A DNA stretch of 64,000 nucleotides from PALSA-607 sp963737705 (lineage in GTDB: Bacteria; Actinomycetota; Actinomycetes; Acidothermales; Acidothermaceae): NCBI GenBank assembly GCA_963737705.1, contig CAVTTP010000003.1, positions 310,001 through 374,000 on the forward strand, given 5' to 3'. The notes beneath the pieces are model-generated. The model was not told the DNA's origin. It did no database searches and was given only the letters and a program-made list of their open reading frames with translations. A program made the position numbers and the translations under genes. This document shows, one piece after another, positions 37,470 to 46,130 of the stretch. Numbering within the stretch: the first letter of the stretch is position 1; every line of letters begins with the position of its first letter.

Positions 37470-38477
37470 GTGGACACCGATCAGTTCGTGCGTGCAGCGC
37501 CGGCCGAGCCACATGCCCGGCGAGGTGTGTCGCTCGCGATCGTCAGCGCGATCTCGTTCGGTGCTGCCGGGCCGTTCTCGAAAGCGGTACTGACGAGCGG
37601 TGAGTTGACCCCGCTACGGCTGGCGCAATTCCGGATCACGATGGCTGCGGTCGTCATGCTCGGGGTTGTGCTCTTTCGGCACATGAGCGGTCGGCGACCC
37701 ACATATCGCTGGACCCGAGCCGACGTGTGGCTAGTGATCGCCTACGGGTCGCTCGGCTTTGTCGCCGTCCAGATCTGCTATTTCATTGCGATCGACCGGC
37801 TGCCGGTCGGCGTCGCCCTGCTGTTCGAGTACATGTCCGTCGTGCTCGTGGCCGTCTACGCGGCGGTGTTGCAGCATCGGCCGCAACCACGTGCAGTGTG
37901 GGCGGGGGTCACGCTGGCGGTGATCGGGCTTGTGGTGCTGACGGAGCCGTGGTCGGGATTTCAGTTGAACGTGTGGGGCTCTGTTGCTGGCGCGGGCGGC
38001 GCGCTGGGATGTGCGGCGTATTTCCTGATCGGCGAGCGCGGGACGGCACGAATGCCAGTCTTGGAGTTGACGGCGTACGGCGCGGGGGTCGGCGCGATCG
38101 TGCTTGCCTTCGTCTTGCCTGTCTGGACATTTCCCTTCGCAGCGCTCGGCCATTCGGCGCGGTTCGCGGGGCATCTCACACCGGTATGGATATTGCTGAG
38201 CGTGGTCGTGATCGTCGGCACCGTGCTGGCGTATCTGCTGGGAATGTCGGCGCTCGCGTATCTGCCCTCGCCGTCGGCGACTGTGATCGCCACTCTTGAG
38301 ATCCTGGTGGGCGCAGTTGTTGCGTGGGGTGTTCTCGGTGAGCACATGACTGGCGCCGAGATCGCGGGCGGGGTCATCATCTTGGCCGGCGTTGTGGTGG
38401 TTGCGGAACGGGCACGGCTTCGAACGGAATCACCCGTGCTCGATTACGTCCCGGAGCGCGATCTGACGAGAAGGTAG
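37470..38477 (+). CDS. EamA-family (RhtA-like) exporter
   Basis: This 335-residue protein starts at GTG 37470. Ten hydrophobic helices in two EamA repeats are visible. The first helix region (GVSLAIVSAISFGAAGPFSKAVL) and GVALLFEYMSVVLVAVYAAVL belong to repeat one. Repeat two contains LAYLPSPSATVIATLEILVGAV and WGVLGEHMTGAEIAGGVIILAGVVVV. Such proteins export amino acids or other metabolites. The substrate is unknown. It is convergent with the small membrane gene at 38651. Confidence 0.9.
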   Translation: MDTDQFVRAAPAEPHARRGVSLAIVSAISFGAAGPFSKAVLTSGELTPLRLAQFRITMAAVVMLGVVLFRHMSGRRPTYRWTRADVWLVIAYGSLGFVAVQICYFIAIDRLPVGVALLFEYMSVVLVAVYAAVLQHRPQPRAVWAGVTLAVIGLVVLTEPWSGFQLNVWGSVAGAGGALGCAAYFLIGERGTARMPVLELTAYGAGVGAIVLAFVLPVWTFPFAALGHSARFAGHLTPVWILLSVVVIVGTVLAYLLGMSALAYLPSPSATVIATLEILVGAVVAWGVLGEHMTGAEIAGGVIILAGVVVVAERARLRTESPVLDYVPERDLTRR

Positions 38478-38650
38478 GTCCGCTGTGCGCCGCTAGACGT
38501 GCGTAGACCGAGCAGTCCAGCTTCCCAAAGACGTCGCCGTATACGAATCATCGGTCATCCATGGCCGCAAGTCGGGCTGTACTGCGACTCTGGTTCGCAG
38601 CAGCCGTCTTGCCCAACGTGGCGGCAGCGACACACGGCGCTGGATCCGCG

Positions 38651-38950
38651 TCAGCCGACGGTGACGGTGTTGCGCTTCTGGGCGCGGCGTTGCGCGACGA
38701 CGCTTCCGAGTACGACCAGCGCGACACCGATCACGATGATGACGACGTTGACCACGCCGTATCCGGCCAGCGTGCGGTTGGTGACGCTGACGCGTCCCTG
38801 GGAATCGAGCCAGCTGTCGTGGAGGACGTTGACCGTCTGGTAGGTGAACAGGATTGCGTCGAGGGTCAGGTAGGTGAGGATCGCGAGTCCACGTTCCTTG
38901 ACGAAGAATCCGATCGTGAAGGCAAACAGGATCGTGAAGATGATGTTCAT
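38651..38950 (-). CDS. Small two-helix membrane protein
   Basis: This 99-residue protein starts at ATG 38950 after a GGGAG site. The longer upstream frame lacks a signal. Helix one begins at the start (MNIIFTILFAFTIGFFV). A polar loop with YQTVNVLHDSWLDSQGRVS follows, then helix two (VVNVVIIVIGVALVVLGSVVA) and a basic tail. No family recognised. It is divergent from the histidine kinase gene. Confidence 0.65.
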   Translation of the reverse strand: MNIIFTILFAFTIGFFVKERGLAILTYLTLDAILFTYQTVNVLHDSWLDSQGRVSVTNRTLAGYGVVNVVIIVIGVALVVLGSVVAQRRAQKRNTVTVG

Positions 38951-39086
38951 GGGTGCTCCCTGGGTTGGCGTTCTGACGGGGTTCAGCCTCGCGGCATGGG
39001 CGCACCACGACTTCGGTGTCTGCGCCGGTCTTTGACCCAGTGTTGGCACTGACCCGTTGCGCGCCCTGGTCTGAAACCATGGCGTT

Positions 39087-40955
39087 GTGGCCCGGACTGT
39101 TCAGCGTCTGATGACGGTTGCGGCGTCGGCGGTCGTCGCTGCCGGCGTTGCCACCGGGATAGCTGAGCGGTCCGAGGCATTGCTGGGGTTCTCCGTCGCT
39201 GGCGTTGTCGCTGTCGCGGTCGGATGGGTCATCCTGCTCCACGACGATCGTTCCTGGGTCGGCCCCGCGGTGGCATGGACAGTCGCCGCCGTCGCGGGGG
39301 TTTCTCTGGTGGGTGTCCTGTTTGGAGAGGTGCCGTGGTCGACCGGGATCTGGGCGTTCAACCTCGCCGGGGTATTCGTGCTGCTGTTGGTTTTTCCGGA
39401 CGGCCCGCGGCCGGGGAAGCTGTGGCCGAAGCTGCCATGGGCCTTCTTGACAGCGGAGCTTGGGTTGCAGATCGCCCTGTGGGGGTCAACGCAAGCCAGC
39501 GGAAGGGTCACCGGTCCACAGCCGGCGGCGTGGCGCTTAGACGTGGGCGATGCAGCGATGATCCTGCTGGCTGCGACACTGCTTCTCGCGATCGCGTCTT
39601 TGGTGGTCCGCTACCGCGCCGGCACCCGCCGCGTCCGGCAGCAAATCCACTGGTTGATGCTGGCCGGGATCGTGGTCGTGGTCCTTCTCGTCGGTGGCTG
39701 GGCAGCAGAGGCGGGCGGCGCAACCCTCGACGTCGCGTACCTGCCATTTCTTGTCGCGACTGTCACGCTCGTGCCCGCCAGCGTGGGCATCGCGATCGTT
39801 CGCTACGACTTGTTCGACGTCGATCGGATGCTGAGTGCCACCACGGCCTGGCTCGTCACGATCGTTATCTCTGCGGGCTTGTTCGCACTCGTTGTGTTCG
39901 TTGTGGGCCAAGCGATTTCTGTGGGCGGGGGACCAAGCAGTGCGGTGGCCGCGTTCGTCACGGCGCTGCTGTTTTTGCCGTTGCAGCGGTATGTGGCGTC
40001 CCGTGTCGGGCGGCTCGTTGACCGCGACCGCTTCGTCGCGGTTGCGACCGTCGAACGATTCGCTGCTGATGTGCGGGCGGGGCGACGCCAGCCGGAGGAG
40101 ATCGAGGGAGTCCTGCAAGCTGTGCAAGACGACGCCGATCTGGTCGTTCAAGTGAGGACGCCGTCGGGTTGGGCCCGTTTGGACGGGAGTGAAGTGACCA
40201 ATCCGGATGGCTTCGCCCTGGAGGCCGGCGGCCAAGTCGTTGCAATGATCAGGCTCGGGTGGGATTCCCGAAGAGCCCGCCGGAGAATCGCTGATGTTGC
40301 GAAGACGGCGTGGGTTCCGATCGAGGTGAGCAGGCTTCGGATGGGCCTGCGAGACGCCCTCAACCAAGCTCAGGAAAGCAGGAACCGACTGGCGGTAGCG
40401 GCCGCAGAAGAGCGGCGGCGGCTTGAACGCGACCTGCACGACCGCGCGCAGCAACGCATTGTCGCAAGCGCGATGAGCCTGCGGCTACTCCAGGAAAGAT
40501 TGCCTCCCGCACAGGCTGCGGAACTCGATGCCACCGTTCGAGAACTACGGCAGACAGTCGAAGAACTCCGAAAGATCGCGAGCGGCGTGCGCCCCACCCA
40601 ACTCGACGACGGACTGCAGTCGGCTCTCGCGAGCGTGCGGGAGACCTGCCCGCTTCCGCTCGACCTTGACGTTGACCCCCTCCCCGAAGTCAGCGACGCA
40701 CGCGCGCTGACTGCCTACCTCGTCGTTACCGAAGCGGTCGTCAACGTCTTGAAGCATGCTCGCGCGACGCGCGTCAGCGTGAAGATCTCCGCTCGAAACG
40801 AGCAGCTCGCAGTCGTAGTCGCAGACGACGGGATTGGTGGCATCCCCGCGGACGCGCCGCTACTGGCGTTGCGCGACAGGGTCCTGTCTGTCGGCGGAAC
40901 ACTCGCCGTCCAAAGTCCTCCGGGCGCGGGAACGACGATCGTGGCGGTCATCTAA
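39087..40955 (+). CDS. Membrane histidine kinase (HisKA_3 type)
   Basis: This 622-residue protein starts at GTG 39087. Eight or nine N-terminal helices form a 7TM-like sensor block (residues about 5-300). A GAF-like segment follows. Then comes the HisKA_3 phosphotransfer helix, AEERRRLERDLHDRAQQRI with His451. The ATPase end has TAYLVVTEAVVNVLKHARA (N box) and VVADDGIGGIP (G1 box), ending SPPGAGTTIVAVI. It belongs to the NarL/LiaS type. The one-base overlap with the response regulator (TAATG) marks a cognate pair. The signal sensed is unknown. Confidence 0.92.
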   Translation: MARTVQRLMTVAASAVVAAGVATGIAERSEALLGFSVAGVVAVAVGWVILLHDDRSWVGPAVAWTVAAVAGVSLVGVLFGEVPWSTGIWAFNLAGVFVLLLVFPDGPRPGKLWPKLPWAFLTAELGLQIALWGSTQASGRVTGPQPAAWRLDVGDAAMILLAATLLLAIASLVVRYRAGTRRVRQQIHWLMLAGIVVVVLLVGGWAAEAGGATLDVAYLPFLVATVTLVPASVGIAIVRYDLFDVDRMLSATTAWLVTIVISAGLFALVVFVVGQAISVGGGPSSAVAAFVTALLFLPLQRYVASRVGRLVDRDRFVAVATVERFAADVRAGRRQPEEIEGVLQAVQDDADLVVQVRTPSGWARLDGSEVTNPDGFALEAGGQVVAMIRLGWDSRRARRRIADVAKTAWVPIEVSRLRMGLRDALNQAQESRNRLAVAAAEERRRLERDLHDRAQQRIVASAMSLRLLQERLPPAQAAELDATVRELRQTVEELRKIASGVRPTQLDDGLQSALASVRETCPLPLDLDVDPLPEVSDARALTAYLVVTEAVVNVLKHARATRVSVKISARNEQLAVVVADDGIGGIPADAPLLALRDRVLSVGGTLAVQSPPGAGTTIVAVI

Positions 40956-41593
40956 TGCGGGTGGTCGTGGCCGAGGATTCGGTGCTGTTCCGCGAAGGGC
41001 TCGTCCGCCTGCTCTCCGAGAGTGGACATGACGTGGTGGCATCCGTTGGGGACGCGACCTCCCTGCACGATGCAGTCGCGGAGACGAGCCCCGATCTGGC
41101 GGTCATCGACATCCGCATGCCGCCCCTGATGGAGTCAGACGGGGCGCAGGCCGCCGCATCGCTTCGAGCAACCCATCCGGATCTCGGGCTGCTCATCCTC
41201 AGCCAGCACATCTCACTGCAGCCTGTCCTGCCACTGATCGGCACGCCGGGATTCGGTTACCTCCTCAAGGACCGCGTCATCGAACTGAAGGACTTCATCG
41301 CAGCCGCAGAACGTGTGGCAACAGGCGGCAGCGCACTCGACCCCGAGATCGTCCATGCACTAGTGCGCTCCAAAGCCGGATCGCGACTAGACGACCTGTC
41401 AGAGCGCGAGCGGGATGTGCTGGCGCTCCTAGCAGAAGGTCTGTCCAACACCACGATCGCCGAGCGTCTCGTGCTCTCCGAACGCACCGTCGAGACACAC
41501 ATTCGCTCGGTGTTCACGAAGCTCGACCTTCATGCCGACGGCACGACTCACCGCCGCGTCCTGGCAGTAGTCAAATACCTCGAGATTCGCTAA
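40955..41593 (+). CDS. NarL/LuxR-family response regulator
   Basis: This 212-residue regulator has a receiver domain with the phospho-acceptor Asp52 (AVIDIRMPP), acidic pocket in VVAEDSVLFREG and Lys105 in GYLLKDRV. A LuxR-type HTH follows at about residues 145-205: LSERERDVLALLAEGLSNTTIAERLVLSERTVETHI in total. Start ATG 40955 overlaps the kinase stop by one base. It is the output partner of the kinase at 39087. Target genes may include the exported protein just downstream. Confidence 0.94.
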   Translation: MRVVVAEDSVLFREGLVRLLSESGHDVVASVGDATSLHDAVAETSPDLAVIDIRMPPLMESDGAQAAASLRATHPDLGLLILSQHISLQPVLPLIGTPGFGYLLKDRVIELKDFIAAAERVATGGSALDPEIVHALVRSKAGSRLDDLSERERDVLALLAEGLSNTTIAERLVLSERTVETHIRSVFTKLDLHADGTTHRRVLAVVKYLEIR

Positions 41594-41599
41594 CAACCC

Positions 41600-42154
41600 G
41601 TGCGGAGGTCTTCGCCATCGCGCGCGATCGTCATCGGCCCACTGGCTGCGCTCGCTGCGATCGCACTGCTCGTCGCCGTGCTCGGCTGGACGCACCACCA
41701 CCGGAATACCGGCTGGGTGACGCTCACTGCCGGCACCTACAACGGCGTTCAATGGGAACTCCAGGCTTCCATGTCGAATGGGAAGTTGTGCATGCAGCTC
41801 ACCGGACCTGCGGGCCAAAACGATCCGGTGAACAGCACCGCTGGCTACCCTGGACAGTGTCAGTTCGACCGCACCTGCCAGCTGTGCTCTTTCACCGGCG
41901 GAGGAATCGGTCCTGCAGACTCTTCCGTGGCGTACGGACCGCTGCCGGTCGATGCGACGCAGATCCGGGTTGCCACGCACGAGGTGCTTCCAACCTTCCC
42001 TTTGCCAAAAGGTCACGGACTCCCGAGTGGCCGGTACTGGGTCGACATCCGCCCGACGAACTGGCCGACTGCGTCGCCGGGCGATGGAACTCGACTCGCA
42101 ACGCCACAGCCGTTGGATGCCCAAGGACACCTGGTGAAGTTCGCGAACTTCTAG
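41600..42154 (+). CDS. Membrane-anchored exported protein
   Basis: This 184-residue protein starts at GTG 41600, six bases after the response regulator. A basic N-terminus and one helix (IVIGPLAALAAIALLVAVLGW) precede an exported domain with four Cys (KLCMQL, GQCQFDRTCQLCSF), which may be disulfide-bonded. It is rich in Gly/Thr strands. Family not recognised. Its tight position behind the two-component pair suggests it is the sensed or regulated surface factor. That is inference. The end overlaps the next minus-strand gene by four bases. Confidence 0.7.
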   Translation: MRRSSPSRAIVIGPLAALAAIALLVAVLGWTHHHRNTGWVTLTAGTYNGVQWELQASMSNGKLCMQLTGPAGQNDPVNSTAGYPGQCQFDRTCQLCSFTGGGIGPADSSVAYGPLPVDATQIRVATHEVLPTFPLPKGHGLPSGRYWVDIRPTNWPTASPGDGTRLATPQPLDAQGHLVKFANF

Positions 42155-42573
42155 CCTCTAAGCCTTCGATGAAACGTCATCTGTTCGCCACGATCAGCGC
42201 GGGCGATGACGCAGTCTGCGGGTGGACCGAGCCACTCCGCAGCCCAAGCCCCGCCGATGTCGATGACGTCGATCGGCCGGTCGCCGTCGGGTTCGCGGCT
42301 GATTACCGTGGTCGGCATAGTCGCGTTGTCGCCCACGAGCAGCCAACACTGGGTTCCTGCTCGCGGATGCGGCGGTTGTAAGTACGCGCCCTGCCCGAAG
42401 ACCCATAGGCGATCGCAGGGTGTTTCCCACGCGAGATCAGCGAGTTCATCGGCGGTCATCGCGGGGTCAACCACCCGCCACAGTGATCCTGGGTCGCGCC
42501 CGCGGCTTTCGACCACGTAAGCCCACCACGAAAGCTCGTAGCTCACGAACGATTGATCGCTCACGACAACCAC
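42151..42573 (-). CDS. Hypothetical protein
   Basis: This protein of about 140 residues is read from GTG 42573, where the coding character begins. The frame stays open upstream but is basic and low in structure. It contains SYELSWWAYVVESRGRDPGS, a Glu/Asp-rich helix MTADELADLAWETPCDRLW, PHPRAGTQCWLLVGDN, and a C-terminal IDVIDIGGAWAAEWLGPP. No signal or membrane helix is seen. Family not recognised. It is convergent with the exported-protein gene. Confidence 0.5.
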   Translation of the reverse strand: MVVVSDQSFVSYELSWWAYVVESRGRDPGSLWRVVDPAMTADELADLAWETPCDRLWVFGQGAYLQPPHPRAGTQCWLLVGDNATMPTTVISREPDGDRPIDVIDIGGAWAAEWLGPPADCVIARADRGEQMTFHRRLRG

Positions 42574-42728
42574 GGTAGGGCCTGGCTCAAGCCGCCGCGT
42601 GGACAAGTCACAGCAGACGGGCGCCCGCACGGTGGAGGACATCATCGCCGCGCGTGCCGAACGTGTCGGCCGGGGCGTAGCGGTCGGTGGAATCCACGAC
42701 TTCGGGGGCGGCGCAAGGGCGAGACGTT

Positions 42729-44123
42729 CTAGCGAGCGAGCAATTCGGCCATCCATGCCTCGACCGCGGCGGGATCACGTGGCAGCGCCTCTGACAGGTT
42801 GCGGCACCCGTCATGAGTGACGACAACGTCGTCCTCAATCCGAATTCCGATGCCGCGCAACTCTGGTGGCACGGTGAGGTCGTCGGTCTGGAAGTACAGA
42901 CCGGGCTCGACCGTGAGTACGTATCCCGGCTGTAGCACGCCTTCGTGATAGTTCTCCTTGCGCGCCTGCGCGCAGTCATGGACATCGAGGCCGAGCATGT
43001 GTCCTATTCCGTGGAGCGTGTAACGACGGTGCAAATCGGCGTCCGGCCCGTCGAGATCTTGCGCACTGGCGGGAAGAATTCCCCACTCCACCAGGCCTTT
43101 TGCAAGAACCTCATGTGCGGCGCGGAAGTAGTCGCGGAAATGCGCACCAGGTCGCACCGCATTCATCGCTGCCGTCTGCGCTTCAAACACCAGCTGATAG
43201 ACCCGACGCTGCGGCTCACTGAAATGGCCGCTGATCGGAATCGTGCGGGTGACATCGGCCGTGTACAACGCGGTGTTCTCGACTCCCGCGTCGAGTAACA
43301 GCAGATCGCCGTCACGCACCGGACCGTCATTGCGCGTCCAGTGCAAGATGCACGAGTGTTCGCCGGCTGCCGCAATGCTTCCGTAGCCAATGTCGTTGCC
43401 CTCGACTCGCGCGCGGCGCCCGAACGTGCCCTCGATCCAACGCTCGCTGGTTTCGCGAGCGGCGCTAAGTTCGCGCACGACGTCCTCGAACCCGTGCACG
43501 CTCGCGGCGACAGCATCGGCGAGTTGCGCGACCTCCCAGTCGTCCTTGACGAGCCGCAGGTCCGAAAGTGTGGTCGCGACGACGGCGGTATCGGCAACGG
43601 GTGCGCCCGCAGTCGACAGCGCGTGCAAGACGCCCGGGAGCTCGCCGAGCGGGCGTGTTGTGAGCCCGAGGGACGCCTGCGTTTCGGCAATGCCTGGGCG
43701 GCGGCCTGTCCACAGTTCGCCGTAGTTGCGATCGCGATAGAACTCTGCGCTTTCGTGGCGCGACGCGCCTACCCGCAAGTACAGCGTCGAGGCGTGACCG
43801 CCTGGCGACTCGGCGTCCGGCGTCATCACCAGGACGGCGTCGGGCTCCGCCGCTCCGGTCAACCAGACGAAGTCGCTGTGCGCACGGAACGGATGGAAGA
43901 CGTCGCCGTTGCGGATGCTCGGCGTCCCGGCGGCGACGACGATCACTTCGCCCGGAAAGGCCGCCGACACGGCGTTGCGGCGCTTCGCGGCGTAGGGAGC
44001 GACCTCCGACGGCTCGATCGCCGGCGCCGGATCGGGGGCCCACCCCTCGCGCATGAAGGCGGTCAGCGCAGGTGAGACCGCGGCGTCGTAGTTGGTGGTC
44101 GCGAACTTGTCGTCTTCGGTCAT
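42729..44123 (-). CDS. pepP: Aminopeptidase P-family metallopeptidase
   Basis: This protein of about 464 residues has an N-terminal creatinase-like domain (VIVVAAGTPSIRNGDVFHPFRAHSDFVWLTG in total) and a C-terminal pita-bread domain with the metal ligands in order: LLLDAGVENTALYTADVTRT (two Asp), HGIGHMLGLDVHD (His), LTVEPGLYF (Glu) and GIRIEDDVVV (Glu). It should release N-terminal residues before proline with two Mn ions in the cytoplasm. ATG 44123 is chosen over the in-frame ATG 18 bases earlier because of spacing to GATGGA. Confidence 0.92.
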   Translation of the reverse strand: MTEDDKFATTNYDAAVSPALTAFMREGWAPDPAPAIEPSEVAPYAAKRRNAVSAAFPGEVIVVAAGTPSIRNGDVFHPFRAHSDFVWLTGAAEPDAVLVMTPDAESPGGHASTLYLRVGASRHESAEFYRDRNYGELWTGRRPGIAETQASLGLTTRPLGELPGVLHALSTAGAPVADTAVVATTLSDLRLVKDDWEVAQLADAVAASVHGFEDVVRELSAARETSERWIEGTFGRRARVEGNDIGYGSIAAAGEHSCILHWTRNDGPVRDGDLLLLDAGVENTALYTADVTRTIPISGHFSEPQRRVYQLVFEAQTAAMNAVRPGAHFRDYFRAAHEVLAKGLVEWGILPASAQDLDGPDADLHRRYTLHGIGHMLGLDVHDCAQARKENYHEGVLQPGYVLTVEPGLYFQTDDLTVPPELRGIGIRIEDDVVVTHDGCRNLSEALPRDPAAVEAWMAELLAR

Positions 44124-44160
44124 GGGTCCATCGAACAACATTTCGGCCCGGAACGCTCGC

Positions 44161-44382
44161 CTACTTGCTGAAGGCGCCGGATTGGTAGATCAGGAAGATC
44201 ACGCAGACGATCGCGGCGATGACGGCCAACTTGATGACCTTGCGCGAGATCCCGATGAACACCAGAACCGCGAAGATGACGATGATCGGCACCGTGACCT
44301 GGGCCTTCGGCTTCGGCAGGGAGGCGATGACGTGCGAGGCCGAGTGCGGCGTGTTCTGGGACAGCAAGGCGAGAAGCGTCAT
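44161..44382 (-). CDS. Small two-helix membrane protein
   Basis: This 73-residue protein has two hydrophobic helices (VTVPIIVIFAVLVFIGISRKV and KLAVIAAIVCVIFLIYQSG) separated by a short basic turn, and a Pro/Ala-rich N-terminus. No family recognised. It lies between the epimerase and aminopeptidase genes on the same strand. Confidence 0.6.
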   Translation of the reverse strand: MTLLALLSQNTPHSASHVIASLPKPKAQVTVPIIVIFAVLVFIGISRKVIKLAVIAAIVCVIFLIYQSGAFSK

Positions 44383-44394
44383 GCGTGCATCCTC

Positions 44395-44847
44395 TCAGCC
44401 GTTCGCGGCCTGGACGAGTTCCGTGAGCACTCCGGAGAGGTCTTTCGGGTGCGCGAACGCGATCGATGCGCCGAGCGAGCCGTGCCGGGGCTGCGTGTCG
44501 AGCATTCGGACACCCTGCGCGGCAAGTGTTTCCATCGCCAGCCGCACGTCGTCCACCGCGTAGCCGACGTGGTGCAAACCTTCGCCGCGCCGGGCGAGAA
44601 ACTTGCCGACCGGCGTGTCGGGCCCCAGTGGCTCGAGCAATTGCACGTACGACGCCGCCAGCCCCTCGGCGTCCGGCGCAACGTCTTTAAAGGAAGGCCC
44701 TAACCGCAACATTGCCTCTCGGACGCCTTGCAACTCGTTCGACTCGATGGCGACGACGTCCAGGCCGAACGCGGAGCGGTAGCGTTCGATCGCTTCCTCG
44801 AGGTTGACGACGGCGATCCCGACGTGGTCGATACGCGACAGCAGCAC
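44395..44847 (-). CDS. mce: Methylmalonyl-CoA epimerase
   Basis: This 150-residue enzyme interconverts the R and S forms of methylmalonyl-CoA in the propionate/succinate pathway. The vicinal-oxygen-chelate pattern is clear: N-terminal IDHVGIAVVNLEEAIERYRSAFGL (metal His near residue 8), VREAMLRLG, SYVQLLEPLGPDTPVGKFLARRG, GLHHVGYAVDDVRLAME (second metal His), and PRHGSLGASIAFAHPKDLSGVLTELV (Glu near the end). Length matches. It is divergent from the thiolase gene, with meaB just beyond, so a methylmalonyl-CoA set is split around one promoter region. Confidence 0.94.
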   Translation of the reverse strand: MLLSRIDHVGIAVVNLEEAIERYRSAFGLDVVAIESNELQGVREAMLRLGPSFKDVAPDAEGLAASYVQLLEPLGPDTPVGKFLARRGEGLHHVGYAVDDVRLAMETLAAQGVRMLDTQPRHGSLGASIAFAHPKDLSGVLTELVQAANG

Positions 44848-44927
44848 CGGCGTCCCTTCTCGTCCGAGCAGAAGCGAATAACCTGAACGGTAGAACAGCC
44901 CGGGTCGAAAACACGGAGGTCGCGACC

Positions 44928-46124
44928 ATGACGCTCGGTAGCGGTTCGGTGATCGTCGCAGGTGCGCGGACGCCGATTGGCAAGCTCCTCGGCGCTTTTA
45001 CCGACCTGTCAGCGGCCCAGCTGGGTGGGGTCGCGATCCGCGCGACGCTGGAGCGAGCAGGCGCGGAGGGCGGCGACGTCGACTACGTGATCATGGGCCA
45101 GGTTCTCCTTGCGGGTGCCGGCCAGATTCCGGCCCGCCAGGCCGCGGTGGCAGGCGGCATCCCGATGACGGTTCCGTCGTTGACCGTCAACAAGGTGTGC
45201 CTGTCTGGGCTCGATGCGATCGCGCTGGCCGACCAACTGATCAGAGCCGGCGAGTTCGAGACCGTCGTTGCGGGCGGCATGGAGTCAATGACGAACGCAC
45301 CGCACCTGTTGCCGAAGTCACGCGCCGGGTTCAAGTACGGCACCGTCGACTTGCTCGACTCAATGGCATACGACGGCCTGACCGACCCGTTTGAACACAT
45401 CGCCATGGGGGAGTCGACGGAGCGCTACAACGCGCATCTCGGCATCAGTCGCGAAGAGCAGGACGCGTTCGCGGCCCGCTCGCATCAACGTGCAGCGGTT
45501 GCCCGCAAGGACGGGTTGTTCGATGACGAGATCGTCGCGGTGCCCGTGCCGCAGCGCCGTGGTGAGCCGATCATGGTCACACAAGACGAGGGCATTCGAG
45601 AAGACACCACCGTCGAGACACTTGCACGGTTGCGGCCGGCGTTCTCACCTGACGGCACGATCACTGCAGGAAGCGCGTCGCAGATCTCCGACGGCGCATG
45701 CGCGGTGCTGGTCACTTCAAGAGAAAATGCCGGACGACGAGGGTGGCCGATCCTCGCCGAGATCGGTGCGCACGGGGTAGTCGCCGGTCCAGACAACTCA
45801 CTGCATTCACAGCCGTCGCACGCAATCGCCCGCGCGCTGGCACGCGAACAATTGGCGCCCGCAGAAATCGATCTGTTCGAGATCAACGAGGCATTCGCCG
45901 CAGTGGCGATCCAGTCGATGCGCGAACTCGACATCGATCCGAGCGTGGTCAACGTCAACGGCGGGGCAATCGCACTCGGTCACCCGATCGGGATGTCAGG
46001 AGCACGCCTCGCACTGCATCTGATCTACGAACTTCGCCGGCGCGGTGGTGGCATCGGCGCGGCCGGTCTTTGCGGCGGAGGCGGGCAGGGTGACGCGCTG
46101 ATCCTGCGCGTTGCGAATTCATAA
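44928..46124 (+). CDS. Acetyl-CoA C-acetyltransferase (thiolase)
   Basis: This 398-residue thiolase joins or splits acyl-CoA with acetyl-CoA. The nucleophile Cys91 lies in NKVCLSGLDAIALA. The C-terminal motifs are NGGAIALGHPIGMSGAR (His352) and GAAGLCGGGGQGDALIL (Cys382). A GGMESMTNAPHLL motif is near residue 111. All match a full-length degradative or biosynthetic acetyl-CoA acetyltransferase. meaB follows after six bases on the same strand. Confidence 0.95.
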   Translation: MTLGSGSVIVAGARTPIGKLLGAFTDLSAAQLGGVAIRATLERAGAEGGDVDYVIMGQVLLAGAGQIPARQAAVAGGIPMTVPSLTVNKVCLSGLDAIALADQLIRAGEFETVVAGGMESMTNAPHLLPKSRAGFKYGTVDLLDSMAYDGLTDPFEHIAMGESTERYNAHLGISREEQDAFAARSHQRAAVARKDGLFDDEIVAVPVPQRRGEPIMVTQDEGIREDTTVETLARLRPAFSPDGTITAGSASQISDGACAVLVTSRENAGRRGWPILAEIGAHGVVAGPDNSLHSQPSHAIARALAREQLAPAEIDLFEINEAFAAVAIQSMRELDIDPSVVNVNGGAIALGHPIGMSGARLALHLIYELRRRGGGIGAAGLCGGGGQGDALILRVANS

Positions 46125-46130
46125 AACGCA

